Below, one piece after another: positions 33,862 through 43,296 of a stretch of 64,000 bases of DNA. Position 1 is the first letter of the stretch, and each line of letters starts with the position of its first letter. Origin of the DNA: Arthrobacter sp. MYb213 (GTDB lineage: Bacteria > Actinomycetota > Actinomycetes > Actinomycetales > Micrococcaceae); assembly GCF_002979915.1 (NCBI RefSeq), contig NZ_PCQA01000001.1, positions 806,001 through 870,000 on the forward strand, given 5' to 3'. A model generated the notes under the pieces. That model saw only the letters and a program-made list of their open reading frames with translations. It had not been told where the DNA came from and did no database searches. The position numbers and the translations under genes are program-made.

Positions 33862-34940
33862 TAGAGCGAGCCTCCTGCTTTGTTTGTACGGATGATCAGA
33901 TACACCAGATAAGGCGCACCGAGGACCCCGGTGATAACTCCCACAGGGAAGCGAGTTCCTAAAAGATACTGCCCGGCGAAGTCAGCGACCAAAACGAGCA
34001 CGCTTCCAACTAAGGCTGAGGGGATGAGCAATGATCCGCGCGGTCCCATGAGACGTGAGGCGATGGGTCCTGAAAGGAAAGCAACAAAAGCTATCGGGCC
34101 ACAAGCCGCCGTGGCGAAGGCGATCAGTCCTACGGCGGCCACAATAATCACCAAGCGCGTGCGTTCCACTCGGACACCGAGCGCGGCAGCCGTATCGTCG
34201 CCTAACTGAAGACTTCCTAGGTTCTTGGACTGCAAGAGCAATATGGGTGCAAGAATCAGCACTGCCAGCAAGGCAGGAAGAACTTGCGGCCAGGTCATGC
34301 CGTTCAGGCTTCCGGTTAACCATCTGAGCGTTTCCTGCAGATCCCATTGTCCGGCCTTCGTCAGGGTCCAGCTGATCAGCGATTCGAGCATGGCAGCAAT
34401 TCCAATACCTACAAGGATCAGCCGGGTACCGGCAGCGCCGCCTTTATAAGACAGCAGGTACACGAGCAAAGCGACTATGAGACCCGCACTGATGGCCAGC
34501 ACAGAGACCACGCTATCGCTGGCAGAAAGCACGATGATGGCGAAGGCCGCCGCAGCGGAGGCACCGGTGCTGATTCCGATCACGTCTGGGCTGGCCAACG
34601 GGTTGCGCAGCATGGTTTGAAAGCAAACCCCGGCTAAGCCAAAGCTCATCCCGGCTATCAATGCCATGACGGTACGCGGAAGGCGCAGACGTCCCACAGT
34701 GAAACTTGCTCCTGGCACCTCCTGCCCGAGGATGACTTGCCAAACCTCAACAAGCGAGTAATTAGTTTTGCCCACGGTCAGGCTCAGCAATACCATCGAC
34801 AAGACCACTGCGCTCAGGGTGAGAATCACCAGCCGGCGATGATGTGCCCGGCTGCGCCGCCCCTTGATCAGGGCATCAATAGTCCCCCGACGCACTGTCG
34901 AATCCATATGACGCGTTTCTTCTTCAATACTCAGACTCAT
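33861..34940 (-). CDS. Iron-siderophore ABC permease (FecCD type), second subunit
   Basis: A 359-residue polytopic protein with about nine membrane helices and FecCD motifs LRLPRTVMALIAGMSFGLAGVC, NPLASPDVIGISTGASAAA and GPIAFVAFLSGPIASRLMG. It has an extended hydrophilic N-terminus (about 35 residues). It overlaps the first permease gene by 4 nt, and the pair forms the heterodimeric channel. Confidence 0.95.
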   Translation of the reverse strand: MSLSIEEETRHMDSTVRRGTIDALIKGRRSRAHHRRLVILTLSAVVLSMVLLSLTVGKTNYSLVEVWQVILGQEVPGASFTVGRLRLPRTVMALIAGMSFGLAGVCFQTMLRNPLASPDVIGISTGASAAAAFAIIVLSASDSVVSVLAISAGLIVALLVYLLSYKGGAAGTRLILVGIGIAAMLESLISWTLTKAGQWDLQETLRWLTGSLNGMTWPQVLPALLAVLILAPILLLQSKNLGSLQLGDDTAAALGVRVERTRLVIIVAAVGLIAFATAACGPIAFVAFLSGPIASRLMGPRGSLLIPSALVGSVLVLVADFAGQYLLGTRFPVGVITGVLGAPYLVYLIIRTNKAGGSL

Positions 34941-35980
34941 AGTTCACGGATCTTTGAACGGCGCACAATGACAATGAAGACCGGTGCGCCTATGAGCGCG
35001 GTCAAAATTCCAACATCCAGTTCGCCCGGTTGGGCAATCACCCGGCCGATGATATCTGAAAGGATCAGTAGCGCAGCGCCGGCTACGGCCGAGAAAGGCA
35101 ATAGCCAACGTTGATCCACTCCGATCAGCAGCCTACAAAGGTGCGGAACGACCAGACCGACGAACCCAATGGGGCCGGCCACAGCAGTCGCCGCCCCACA
35201 GAGAACCACAGCTGCCAGAGCGGCGATGACGCGGACCACCATGACTTTTTCTCCTAGCCCAGCGGCAAGTTCATCACCTAAGGCCAGCGAATTCAGCGAG
35301 TTCGCTGAAAGCATCGCCAGCAGCAACCCGGCGGCCAGAAAAGGTAGCATCGGGGCCACATTTTCAAAAGTGGCTCCGCCAACCCCTCCAATCTGCCAGG
35401 AACGAATCAGGTCCGCGAGGTCTCCTCGGGGTAGGGAAATTGCTGTCACAAATGAGGCCAAGGCTGCCGAGGTCGCCGCTCCGGCAAGGGCTAGCTTCAA
35501 CGGCGTGGCTCCGCCACGACCCAGCGAGCCGACCACATAAACAAAGACCGCCGCCAATCCAGCACCGAGAATTGCAGTCCAGATATATCCGTGAGCCGTA
35601 TTGATCCCCACATAAGTTATCCCGATGACAACGGCTAAAGCGGCACCCATGTTCACCCCGAGAATGCTGGGATCCGCTAACGGGTTACGGGTGACCGCCT
35701 GCATGACTGCTCCGGAAAGGCCAAGCGCAGCCCCGACCACCAGAGCCAGAACGGTTCGCGGGATGCGCTTGACGATTGCGGCCTGTGAGATGTTCTCGGT
35801 GTTGCCCGCAAGTCCGGCCAGCAGATCCTCAAAAGCAACCGAACGCGAACCGATCATCACTGAAGCGGCCCCGAGCAATACAAGGATGGCAAGCAGTGTA
35901 AGGAGCCACAGCAGACGCCTCCGGCGTGGTGAGCGCAGACTAGCGTCCACCACGCCGGAATCGATATTTGCTACGTCCAT
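34937..35980 (-). CDS. Iron-siderophore ABC permease (FecCD type), first subunit
   Basis: A 347-residue polytopic protein with the FecCD motifs RIPRTVLALVVGAALGLSGA, NPLADPSILGVNMGAALAV and GPIGFVGLVVPHLCRLLIG. It lies 37 nt downstream of the substrate-binding lipoprotein gene and overlaps the second permease. Confidence 0.95.
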   Translation of the reverse strand: MDVANIDSGVVDASLRSPRRRRLLWLLTLLAILVLLGAASVMIGSRSVAFEDLLAGLAGNTENISQAAIVKRIPRTVLALVVGAALGLSGAVMQAVTRNPLADPSILGVNMGAALAVVIGITYVGINTAHGYIWTAILGAGLAAVFVYVVGSLGRGGATPLKLALAGAATSAALASFVTAISLPRGDLADLIRSWQIGGVGGATFENVAPMLPFLAAGLLLAMLSANSLNSLALGDELAAGLGEKVMVVRVIAALAAVVLCGAATAVAGPIGFVGLVVPHLCRLLIGVDQRWLLPFSAVAGAALLILSDIIGRVIAQPGELDVGILTALIGAPVFIVIVRRSKIREL

Positions 35981-36017
35981 AGTTAGAAGGTGCCTCGGTT
36001 CTTGCTCGTCGCAGAGA

Positions 36018-37073
36018 TTACTTTGCTACAGTCTGGGCTGCGTCGTTCAGCAGGTCCAAGTAGTCATCCAGTACCCAGGAAATCGCTAGTGGGGTCGGGT
36101 TCGCTGCTGTTCCCAGGGGGCCGCTTCCGTCCAAGGCGACGACCGCACCATTTTTAACGGCCGGCATCTTTGAAAGCAGCGGATCCTTTTCCAAGGTCTC
36201 GATCAGCTTTTTGTCACCGTAGGTGACGATGACGTCCACATCCGCCAAGTCATCAACTCGCTCTGCGGAAATCTTTCCCGCAAAGGCTACCGCCCCTTTC
36301 GAAGCGGTAGCTACGGCAGCCGGGGTGTCCATGCCTAGATCGCTGAAGAACGCGGTACGCGTGTCATGGGTGGTGTAGAAGTTCACTTCGCTGAGATTGG
36401 TTGGGTCCACATGCGTCACGAACATCGCCGAAGTGCCTTCAATTTCCGGATGCTCCGCGAGGCCTTCCTTAATTTCAGTCTCAATCCCGGTAATCAGCTC
36501 TTTGCCTTCAGCTTCCATGCCCATGGCTTTGGAACTCAAGGCAATATTGTCTCGCCAAGAGGTGGCCCAAGCTGCCTCGGGGTAGGCCACCACGGGCGCA
36601 ATCTCGCTAAGCGTCGCGTAATCCTCTGCCGTCAGACCAGAGTAGGCCGCCAAGATCAGATCTGGATTGGTATCGGCAACGGCTTCAAAATCAATGCCGT
36701 CATCTTCGTTGAACAGTACCGGCGTTTCACCACCTAACTCGGTCAGGGCTTCGTCAACCCAAGGCAAGATGCCATCGCCGTCATCGTCACCAAAATTGGC
36801 GGCTGCCATGCCCACCGGCACTACACCTAAGGCAAGCGGCACCTCCTGATTCGACCAGTTAACCGTTGCGATGCGTTCGGCTTTTTGGGTGATTTCTGTG
36901 GTGCCCAGTGCATGCTCAATGGTGATCGGGTAGGAGGTTTCACTTGAGGCGGGGGCCGATGGGGTGGATTCTGCAGCTTCAGAAGCAGCATTGCTGGCGC
37001 AACCGCTCAGTGCCAGCAGTGCCACCGCTGCAACGGCGGTACTTTTAGAGATCAAAAAACTTGGTTTAGGCAT
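36018..37073 (-). CDS. Iron-siderophore substrate-binding lipoprotein
   Basis: A 351-residue FepB/FhuD-type binding protein, lipid-anchored on the outer face of the membrane. The signal peptide ends in lipobox ALSGC (Cys25). The mature part has EHALGTTEITQKAERIATVNWSNQEVPLALG and the interlobe segment VDDLADVDVIVTYGD, typical of class III binding proteins. ATG 37073 is chosen because GGAG lies 7 nt upstream; the open frame continues to 37145. It heads the importer operon, with an IdeR-like box about 110 bp upstream. Confidence 0.93.
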   Translation of the reverse strand: MPKPSFLISKSTAVAAVALLALSGCASNAASEAAESTPSAPASSETSYPITIEHALGTTEITQKAERIATVNWSNQEVPLALGVVPVGMAAANFGDDDGDGILPWVDEALTELGGETPVLFNEDDGIDFEAVADTNPDLILAAYSGLTAEDYATLSEIAPVVAYPEAAWATSWRDNIALSSKAMGMEAEGKELITGIETEIKEGLAEHPEIEGTSAMFVTHVDPTNLSEVNFYTTHDTRTAFFSDLGMDTPAAVATASKGAVAFAGKISAERVDDLADVDVIVTYGDKKLIETLEKDPLLSKMPAVKNGAVVALDGSGPLGTAANPTPLAISWVLDDYLDLLNDAAQTVAK

Positions 37074-37181
37074 GGGATATCTCCGCGTGTACTCGATGAG
37101 TTGCTCATAAGCTCTCAGCTGCGTTGCGGCCAAATAGGGCAGCATTCACGAATTAGGTCCTGAAAGCGTTGAGCAATGAAA

Positions 37182-37200
37182 TTAGGTAAGGCTTCCCTGC
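37182..37200 (-). promoter_or_regulatory. IdeR/DtxR iron box candidate
   Basis: TTAGGTAAGGCTTCCCTGC matches the DtxR/IdeR consensus TWAGGTTAGSCTAACCTWA at 14 of 19 positions. It lies in the gap between the AraC-type gene and the siderophore-binding lipoprotein, where an iron-dependent repressor would be expected. A half-site TTAGGT is also at 37153-37158. Confidence 0.75.
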
Positions 37201-37310
37201 AATCGTAGTCTTGTGAGGCATCTCGACGCAATCGCGAGAAACCGACACGAATATCGCGAAAAGGACAACTGTTGGCCGGCCAAACCTCAGTCTGGAAAAT
37301 TGGTTCGAGT

Positions 37311-38099
37311 TTACTCCGGCTTAAACGCAGATAGGGTAAACCCGGTAGTCCGGCGAAAAGAGGCGCCAAGTGCACTGATGGAACTAAATCCCAAGTCATC
37401 GGCGACGTTTTGAAGATCTTCACCGCGTGCTATCAGCTCGATGGCCCGCTGCGCTTGCATAGCTGAAATCCACCGCGAATAGCCATGTCCGGTCTCGGCT
37501 TGAAATGCTCTGGTAACAGTTCGCGCGCTCACGCCAAGAACTGTGGCCCAGTCCTGCAACCGTCGCGGTTTCGAATAACTGTGCAACATTTCGTTAATAA
37601 TGGGTTGCAGCAGCGCCGTCTTGGGAACCTGAATCGAAACTTCTTGGGCGGCGGGGAGCAAGTTATCGAGCGCTGTGGCCTCGGTGATCCGGCGCGAAGA
37701 CTCGGCAAGTGCCGGAGAGGATAACTTCTGCAGAAGTAGCTTCAATAACTGAGTCAATTCCACCGGAACTGGAGTTTCGGAGATTGATTCCACACGGGTC
37801 ACGCCGAAGTGCGACATATTGCAGCGGCTTCCAGCCGGCGCTCGCCCCGAATGAAGTACGCCGGCGGGAATCCACATGCCAATCGCGGGAGTGATAGTCC
37901 AAATGTGCGAATCAACGGTGACCGAAGAAACTCCCTTGGCATTCCAAAGCAGTTCATGAGTCGGATGGGAATGAGCTGGCCAATGAGTTTCGGCCACCAC
38001 GTCTTCTTGATGGAAAGCAATGACAAAGGGAACCTCAATGGAACCGGCACCATAAACGGGCAGCAGCTTTTCCTCAATCTGGCCTGTCATGGCAATCAT
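37311..38099 (-). CDS. AraC-family regulator with cupin N-terminus
   Basis: A 262-residue regulator. The N-terminal cupin-like part has THWPAHSHPTHELLWNAKG and the C-terminal DNA-binding domain has RRLQDWATVLGVSARTVTRAFQAETG and LQNVADDLGFSSISALGASFRRTTGFT, the standard pair of AraC helix-turn-helices. It precedes the siderophore importer in the same direction and may activate it. Two ATGs, 38099 and 38090, are possible starts. Confidence 0.9.
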   Translation of the reverse strand: MIAMTGQIEEKLLPVYGAGSIEVPFVIAFHQEDVVAETHWPAHSHPTHELLWNAKGVSSVTVDSHIWTITPAIGMWIPAGVLHSGRAPAGSRCNMSHFGVTRVESISETPVPVELTQLLKLLLQKLSSPALAESSRRITEATALDNLLPAAQEVSIQVPKTALLQPIINEMLHSYSKPRRLQDWATVLGVSARTVTRAFQAETGHGYSRWISAMQAQRAIELIARGEDLQNVADDLGFSSISALGASFRRTTGFTLSAFKPE

Positions 38100-38421
38100 T
38101 TCTCCTGTATGGGCAATTGCTCACGAAGCAACGCGTGGATTTTTTCGTGTCCCGCGAGATCTTGGGGACGTTGCAGAGCCCGTTTCATCTGCCGTCTGGA
38201 GGCCAATTTCCGCCGCTACGCCGGCTAATACGTGCATCTGCAGCGAAGTTTATCAGGAAGCGGCGGGCACGCAGCTGGCTGTTGTGGCATCGATTCGAAG
38301 TGCGTCGCCGCCCTTCCTCGCGTCTCGCTTGTCCTCAATTTGTAGCTAGTGCGGAGTCAAGGCGTACATAGGCAGTTTGGCGACGGGCTTGTGGTGCCAG
38401 CCGTCGAAGCACCTAGCGATC
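38100..38421. other. Intergenic region, AraC promoter and nad operon 3' end
   Basis: This 322-bp stretch lies between the AraC start and the nadS stop, both on the minus strand. I see no credible gene, no iron box and no clear terminator for the nad operon. It must hold the araC promoter. Confidence 0.5.
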
Positions 38422-39564
38422 TCACACAGCCAGTCCCGTCACCGTCGCCACCACGGCACTAGCCACCTGGCTCAGTTCGTTCTCTTTGATTCCGCGGGTA
38501 AACGATAAGCGCACCGCAGTATGAGCAAGTTCTGCTTCGTATCCCATCGCGGTCAGCACAGCTGACGGGTCGGTGTTTCCCGCTGAACAAGCTGAACCAG
38601 AAGAACAGAGCACGCCGCGTCGTTCAAGCTCAATCAGCACGGTCTCCCCTGCCGTACGCGGGAACACGAAGGAGACAATTCCGCCCACACGCTGCTGATC
38701 GTGGCCGGTCAGCTGAACCAGCCCTTCACCCTTTGCATCTAAATCCTTGGTAATTCTTTCAATCAGGTACTTGCCGTAGCCATCGCCCACACCGCTAGCG
38801 CGCTGTTCGGCGCAAACTTGCAAAGCACGGGCAATGCCCACCGCGGCCGCAGGATTTTCGGTACCCGAGCGCATCCCGCCTTGTTGTCCGCCACCGTGAA
38901 GTAGGGGCACCACTGGATACTGGTTTGAAAAGTAGAGCAGCCCACTACCCTTGAGCGCACCGATCTTATGACCGGATAAACTCATCGCATCCACATGCGA
39001 GGCAATCACAGCGAGGTCCAACCATCCGGCTGCCTGTACTGCGTCACTGTGCATGACTGCGCCCGCTGCCCGAGCTAGTTCAGAGACCTGGGCAATCGGC
39101 TGAATGGTGCCAACCTCATTGTTTACCGCCATCACCGAAACGACGGCGACGTGCTCATCGATGAGTTTTGCTGCTTGAATCAAATCCACTAGACCCGTAC
39201 GGTCCACCGGAATCTCGCGGTGTTCAAATCCGTGGAATTGAACCAAATAGGCACAGGCCTCTAGCACTGCAGAATGCTCAATGGAGCTAGTGACCACAAC
39301 TTTCCCGCGAGGACGAGCCAGAGCAGCCCCAATAATTGCGGTGTTATCCGCTTCGGTGCCTCCCGAGGTGAAGTAAATTTCACCTGACTGTACATCTAAG
39401 GAAGCTGCAACTTGAGTCCTCGCCCAATCATTGGCACGTTTAGCCTGTTGCCCTAGCTCATGAAGTGAGGCTGGGTTGCCGAAGTTGCTGGTGAGAAGTG
39501 GGGTTACTAAGTCCAGAACCTCTTGTCGCGCCGGCGCCGTGGATGCGGCATCCATATAGATCAT
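38422..39564 (-). CDS. nadS: Cysteine desulfurase of the NAD operon
   Basis: A 380-residue PLP enzyme (NifS/IscS class). The N-terminus is MIYMDAASTAPARQEV, the PLP lysine is in MSLSGHKIGALKG (about residue 200), and the sulfur-carrying cysteine is in RGVLCSSGSACSAG. In actinobacteria such enzymes accompany nadA to build its [4Fe-4S] cluster. It overlaps nadC by 4 nt and ends the operon. Confidence 0.9.
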   Translation of the reverse strand: MIYMDAASTAPARQEVLDLVTPLLTSNFGNPASLHELGQQAKRANDWARTQVAASLDVQSGEIYFTSGGTEADNTAIIGAALARPRGKVVVTSSIEHSAVLEACAYLVQFHGFEHREIPVDRTGLVDLIQAAKLIDEHVAVVSVMAVNNEVGTIQPIAQVSELARAAGAVMHSDAVQAAGWLDLAVIASHVDAMSLSGHKIGALKGSGLLYFSNQYPVVPLLHGGGQQGGMRSGTENPAAAVGIARALQVCAEQRASGVGDGYGKYLIERITKDLDAKGEGLVQLTGHDQQRVGGIVSFVFPRTAGETVLIELERRGVLCSSGSACSAGNTDPSAVLTAMGYEAELAHTAVRLSFTRGIKENELSQVASAVVATVTGLAV

Positions 39565-40427
39565 GCAACAACCATATCGAGGCCAAGGTCAATGGCTTGC
39601 ACCGAGTGGGTGATGGCGCCGGAAGAAATAATATCCACGCCGGTTTCAGCAATCGCTGCCACGGTGTCAGCGCGCACGTTGCCACTGGCTTCAATAGTCG
39701 CTTGGCCGTCAATGAGTTTGATCGCCGCTGGCAGGTCCGCCACCGCAAAGTTGTCCAGCATGATGATATCTACGCCCGCGGCAAGCACCGCAGGGATTTG
39801 GTCTATGGAGTCAACTTCAACTTCCATGGCTGTGGTGTGCCCTAACCGGGCACGCACTGACTTCAACGCGTTGGTCAGCTCCTCCCCATTGCCCAACAAG
39901 GCCAGATGGTTGTCTTTAGCCATGAAAGCTTCGGAAAGATTGTCTCGGTGGTTTACTCCACCTCCGCAACGTACTGCATAACGCTCCAAGACGCGTAGCC
40001 CTGGAGTGGTTTTCCGGGTATCTGCGATACGTGCCTGGGTGTGAGCCACAAGCGAGACCAGTTCACCGGTACTAGTAGCAATGGCACTCATCCGCTGCAA
40101 AAGATTCAACGCAACACGTTCTGCGGTCAGCACCGAAGCTGCAGGGCCACTGACCGTCAAAAGCTTGTCACCGGCCTTGAACTGGTGGCCTTCTTGGACT
40201 ACCTGAACCACCTGGATCTCCGGATTGATCATCGTCATCGCTCGGGCGAACACGGTACCCCCGGCCAGAACGCCTGCTTCCCGTGCTCGCACTACCGCGG
40301 TAGCTTTTGCTCCAGCCGGCACGATGGTATCAGCGGTGATATCACCACGAGGATTATCCTCGGCAAAAGCGAACTCTAAGATGCGGTCAATAGCTGCGGT
40401 AGGCACCGGATGAACTGGTTGATTCAC
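39561..40427 (-). CDS. nadC: Nicotinate-nucleotide pyrophosphorylase (quinolinate phosphoribosyltransferase)
   Basis: A 288-residue enzyme that converts quinolinate and PRPP to nicotinate mononucleotide. Diagnostic segments are EFAFAEDNPRGDITADTIVP, ADTRKTTPGLRVLERYAVRCGGGVNHRDNLS and the C-terminal IMLDNFAVADLP and VDIISSGAITHSVQAIDLGLD. Overlaps both neighbours by 4 nt. Confidence 0.96.
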   Translation of the reverse strand: MNQPVHPVPTAAIDRILEFAFAEDNPRGDITADTIVPAGAKATAVVRAREAGVLAGGTVFARAMTMINPEIQVVQVVQEGHQFKAGDKLLTVSGPAASVLTAERVALNLLQRMSAIATSTGELVSLVAHTQARIADTRKTTPGLRVLERYAVRCGGGVNHRDNLSEAFMAKDNHLALLGNGEELTNALKSVRARLGHTTAMEVEVDSIDQIPAVLAAGVDIIMLDNFAVADLPAAIKLIDGQATIEASGNVRADTVAAIAETGVDIISSGAITHSVQAIDLGLDMVVA

Positions 40428-42037
40428 GCGTTTATTTCCTTATTCTGTGTACGGTTATCAGCTTGCTGGGTTTTGGCTAGACGAAACCCGTAGCGAATGG
40501 TTGAAGTATTAGATTCATGGACCGCATCGAGCCGGTGATGCGCACCGAGGCTACTAACCCTTTGTAGAGCTCCTTGGGCGATGAGCCGGGCTGTAACCCA
40601 CAGGTTTGTCAGCTCAATCAACTCTCGTTGATCTTGGGCTACCGGGGCACTGCTCGTAAGTGCACGGTTCATTACTTCAAGGCCATCGCCTGTACGGTGC
40701 ACACCTAGATGTTCACTAGCTAAAGCCTGCAATTGCGAAAGATCCAAGGGTGCATCGTTACGCGCGGGTGGCAGCTCACTGACTTGTAGCTGGGAAATAT
40801 CGCAGGTCACTGAAAGATCATCACTGATCATGGAGTGCACCGATTTGCGTGCGAAAACCATAGCTTCAAGTAGTGAGTTACTTGCTAGGCGGTTTGCTCC
40901 GTGCACGGTGGTGTTTGCGCATTCACCCGCGGCATATAGTCCAGTCAGGCTGGTGCGCCCAAAGGAGTCGGTATAGATTCCGCCCATCCAATAATGCTGC
41001 GCGGCAACCACTTCCACAGGTTCCGTGGCCAGATCCAGCCCGGCTTTGGTGAGACGAGCGGTAATGGAAGGGAAACGTCGCTTCAGGAAACCAGTTCCGC
41101 GCTCAGCTTCCACCGCGCGGGCATCCAAAAATACTCGGTGCCCCGCAAGATTTTGACTGTGAATTGCACGAGCCACCACGTCCCTCGGAGCAAGCTCAGC
41201 GCGTTCATGAACCGCTGTCATGAAGCGTTCACCCTCTTCAGTGATCAGGATTGCGCCTTCACCGCGCACTGCCTCACTGATCATCCCGGCCTGTGGGTAC
41301 TTAGCTGGGTCTACCAGCGTGGGGTGGAACTGAATAAATTCAGCGTCCGCTATCACCGCTCCGGCACGGGCGGCTAACCCAATGCCGTCGGCGGTGGCGC
41401 CCGCCGGGTTGGTGCTCGCCTTGTATAGCGTTCCCAATCCCCCGGTTGCCAGCAATACCGCATCGGCTTCGAGAACCAGTTCCTGCTGATCTTTGAGGTA
41501 GCGTACGCCGCGCAGTTGCTCATCAACGTATTCAAGCTCGGTAGCTAGCGCGTGCTCAATAATTTTGAGCTTCCCCGCCTCTTGAGCCAAGCGGACAGCC
41601 TGGCGCAGTGCGTCGATGAGCCCAGCACCGGTGGCATCTCCATCCACATGCAAGATTCGGTGTGCGCTATGCGCGGCTTCAAGGCCTAGCTGGTAGCTTC
41701 CGTCCGGGTTCTTATCAAAAGCCACCGAGTAGTCTTCGAGCGTTGAGACCAGTTCTCCGGCAGCAGCACACATCTGTTGTACCGCCGTTCTCCCGCAGTG
41801 TCCGGCACCGGCGTTTAATGAGTCGGTCACATGGGCATCAACGCTATCCCCGGCAGTCACACCCTGGGCAGTAACTGCCGAGAGTCCGCCTTGGGCGAGT
41901 TTACTGTTCCCGTCTCCCAAGGAATCTTTGGTCAGTACTGTCACTGACGAGCCAAGACGCACCGCTTCCAATACAGCGCTCAACCCGGCGGCACCGGAGC
42001 CGATAATAACTAATCGACGTCCGCTGGTTATGGTCAT
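40424..42037 (-). CDS. nadB: L-aspartate oxidase
   Basis: A 537-residue FAD flavoprotein that oxidises L-aspartate to iminoaspartate for NadA. N-terminal VIIGSGAAGLSAVLEA is the FAD fingerprint; SKLAQGGLSAV, RILHVDGDATGAGLIDALR and GGIYTDSFGRTSLTGLYAAGECA are typical of the succinate dehydrogenase/aspartate oxidase family. Overlaps nadA and nadC by 4 nt each. Confidence 0.96.
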   Translation of the reverse strand: MTITSGRRLVIIGSGAAGLSAVLEAVRLGSSVTVLTKDSLGDGNSKLAQGGLSAVTAQGVTAGDSVDAHVTDSLNAGAGHCGRTAVQQMCAAAGELVSTLEDYSVAFDKNPDGSYQLGLEAAHSAHRILHVDGDATGAGLIDALRQAVRLAQEAGKLKIIEHALATELEYVDEQLRGVRYLKDQQELVLEADAVLLATGGLGTLYKASTNPAGATADGIGLAARAGAVIADAEFIQFHPTLVDPAKYPQAGMISEAVRGEGAILITEEGERFMTAVHERAELAPRDVVARAIHSQNLAGHRVFLDARAVEAERGTGFLKRRFPSITARLTKAGLDLATEPVEVVAAQHYWMGGIYTDSFGRTSLTGLYAAGECANTTVHGANRLASNSLLEAMVFARKSVHSMISDDLSVTCDISQLQVSELPPARNDAPLDLSQLQALASEHLGVHRTGDGLEVMNRALTSSAPVAQDQRELIELTNLWVTARLIAQGALQRVSSLGAHHRLDAVHESNTSTIRYGFRLAKTQQADNRTQNKEINA

Positions 42038-43296
42038 GGCTTAGCCGCGAGCATGCGCTCTAGGGCAATTTTTGCATCACCCTGCTGGCTCTCTGGAACC
42101 TGAATTCGGTTGACCACACGTCCGGCCACTAGTTCCTCTAACACCCAGGCAAGGTAGCCCGGGTGAATGCGGTACATCGTGGAGCAAGGACAGATCACCG
42201 GGTCGAGACAGAAAATGGTGTGCTGCGGGTATTCGGCAGCTAGACGGTTGACCATGTTGATCTCGGTACCAATGGCAAAAACGGTGGGCTCCGTAGCATC
42301 TGCAATAGCCCGGCGGATGTAGTCGGTGGATCCGGCTTCATCAGCAGCGTCCACTACTTCCATAGGGCACTCAGGGTGCACAATGACACGCACACCAGGG
42401 TAATCTTCACGAGCTTTCGTGATCTGACCTGGGTTGAATCGTTTGTGTACCGAGCAGAATCCGTGCCACAAGATCACCTGCGCTTCGCGCATAGTTTCTT
42501 CGCTGTTTCCGCCCAGCGCCTTGCGTGGAGTCCACATTGGCATCTTTTCCAATGGCACACCCATGGCCTTGGCGGTATTGCGTCCTAGGTGCTGGTCTGG
42601 GAAGAACAGCACACGGCGTCCGCGTTCAAAAGCCCATTCAAGGACGGTGGCAGCGTTGGAACTCGTGCAGACTAGTCCGCCATTTTTTCCTACGAATGCT
42701 TTGAGCTCTGCAGAACAATTCATGTACGTCACGGGAATGACGGGCATCCGCCCGTCATCTTCCTCGTCCTTGAACAGATCGGTCAGCTCATCCCAACACT
42801 GCTGGACGCTAGGCCCATCTGCCATATCCGCCATGGAGCAACCTGCGGCAAGATTGGGCAGGATCACTGCTTGTTCAGGTTTGGAGAGAATATCTGCGGT
42901 TTCTGCCATGAAGTGTACGCCGCAGAAGATGATCGCCTCGGCCTTGTCACGGGTCAGCGCCGCGTTGGCCAACTGGAAGGAATCTCCCACAAAGTCGGCG
43001 TACTGAACAACTTCATCGCGCTGGTAGAAGTGGCCAAGAATCACTGCACGTTCGCCGAGGGTTTCGCGGGCGGCACGAATGCGGGTATCGAGTTCTTCCA
43101 CGCTTGCGGACTTGTACTCGGCAGGTAAACCACCTTGCACCGGGTAGCCCGAAGGAATCTTGTCTTCCTGTGAGGCACCAGGACCGTAGCCGGCCGGGGT
43201 ATCCCATGGGTTGGTTGCCAGATCCGTGGAACACGTGGATCCTGGACCCACAAGGGTGAGCCGGGTAATGGTCGAGGAGAGAGTCTGTTCGCTCAT
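42034..43296 (-). CDS. nadA: Quinolinate synthase A
   Basis: A 420-residue [4Fe-4S] enzyme that condenses iminoaspartate and dihydroxyacetone phosphate to quinolinate. The three domain-repeat motifs are visible, with candidate cluster cysteines in AIIFCGVHFMAETA, VCTSSNAATVLEWA and FCLDPVICPCSTMYRIHPG. The 60-residue N-terminal extension before the ILGHFYQRDEVVQYAD motif is typical of actinobacterial NadA. Overlaps nrtR and nadB by 4 nt. Confidence 0.96.
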   Translation of the reverse strand: MSEQTLSSTITRLTLVGPGSTCSTDLATNPWDTPAGYGPGASQEDKIPSGYPVQGGLPAEYKSASVEELDTRIRAARETLGERAVILGHFYQRDEVVQYADFVGDSFQLANAALTRDKAEAIIFCGVHFMAETADILSKPEQAVILPNLAAGCSMADMADGPSVQQCWDELTDLFKDEEDDGRMPVIPVTYMNCSAELKAFVGKNGGLVCTSSNAATVLEWAFERGRRVLFFPDQHLGRNTAKAMGVPLEKMPMWTPRKALGGNSEETMREAQVILWHGFCSVHKRFNPGQITKAREDYPGVRVIVHPECPMEVVDAADEAGSTDYIRRAIADATEPTVFAIGTEINMVNRLAAEYPQHTIFCLDPVICPCSTMYRIHPGYLAWVLEELVAGRVVNRIQVPESQQGDAKIALERMLAAKP

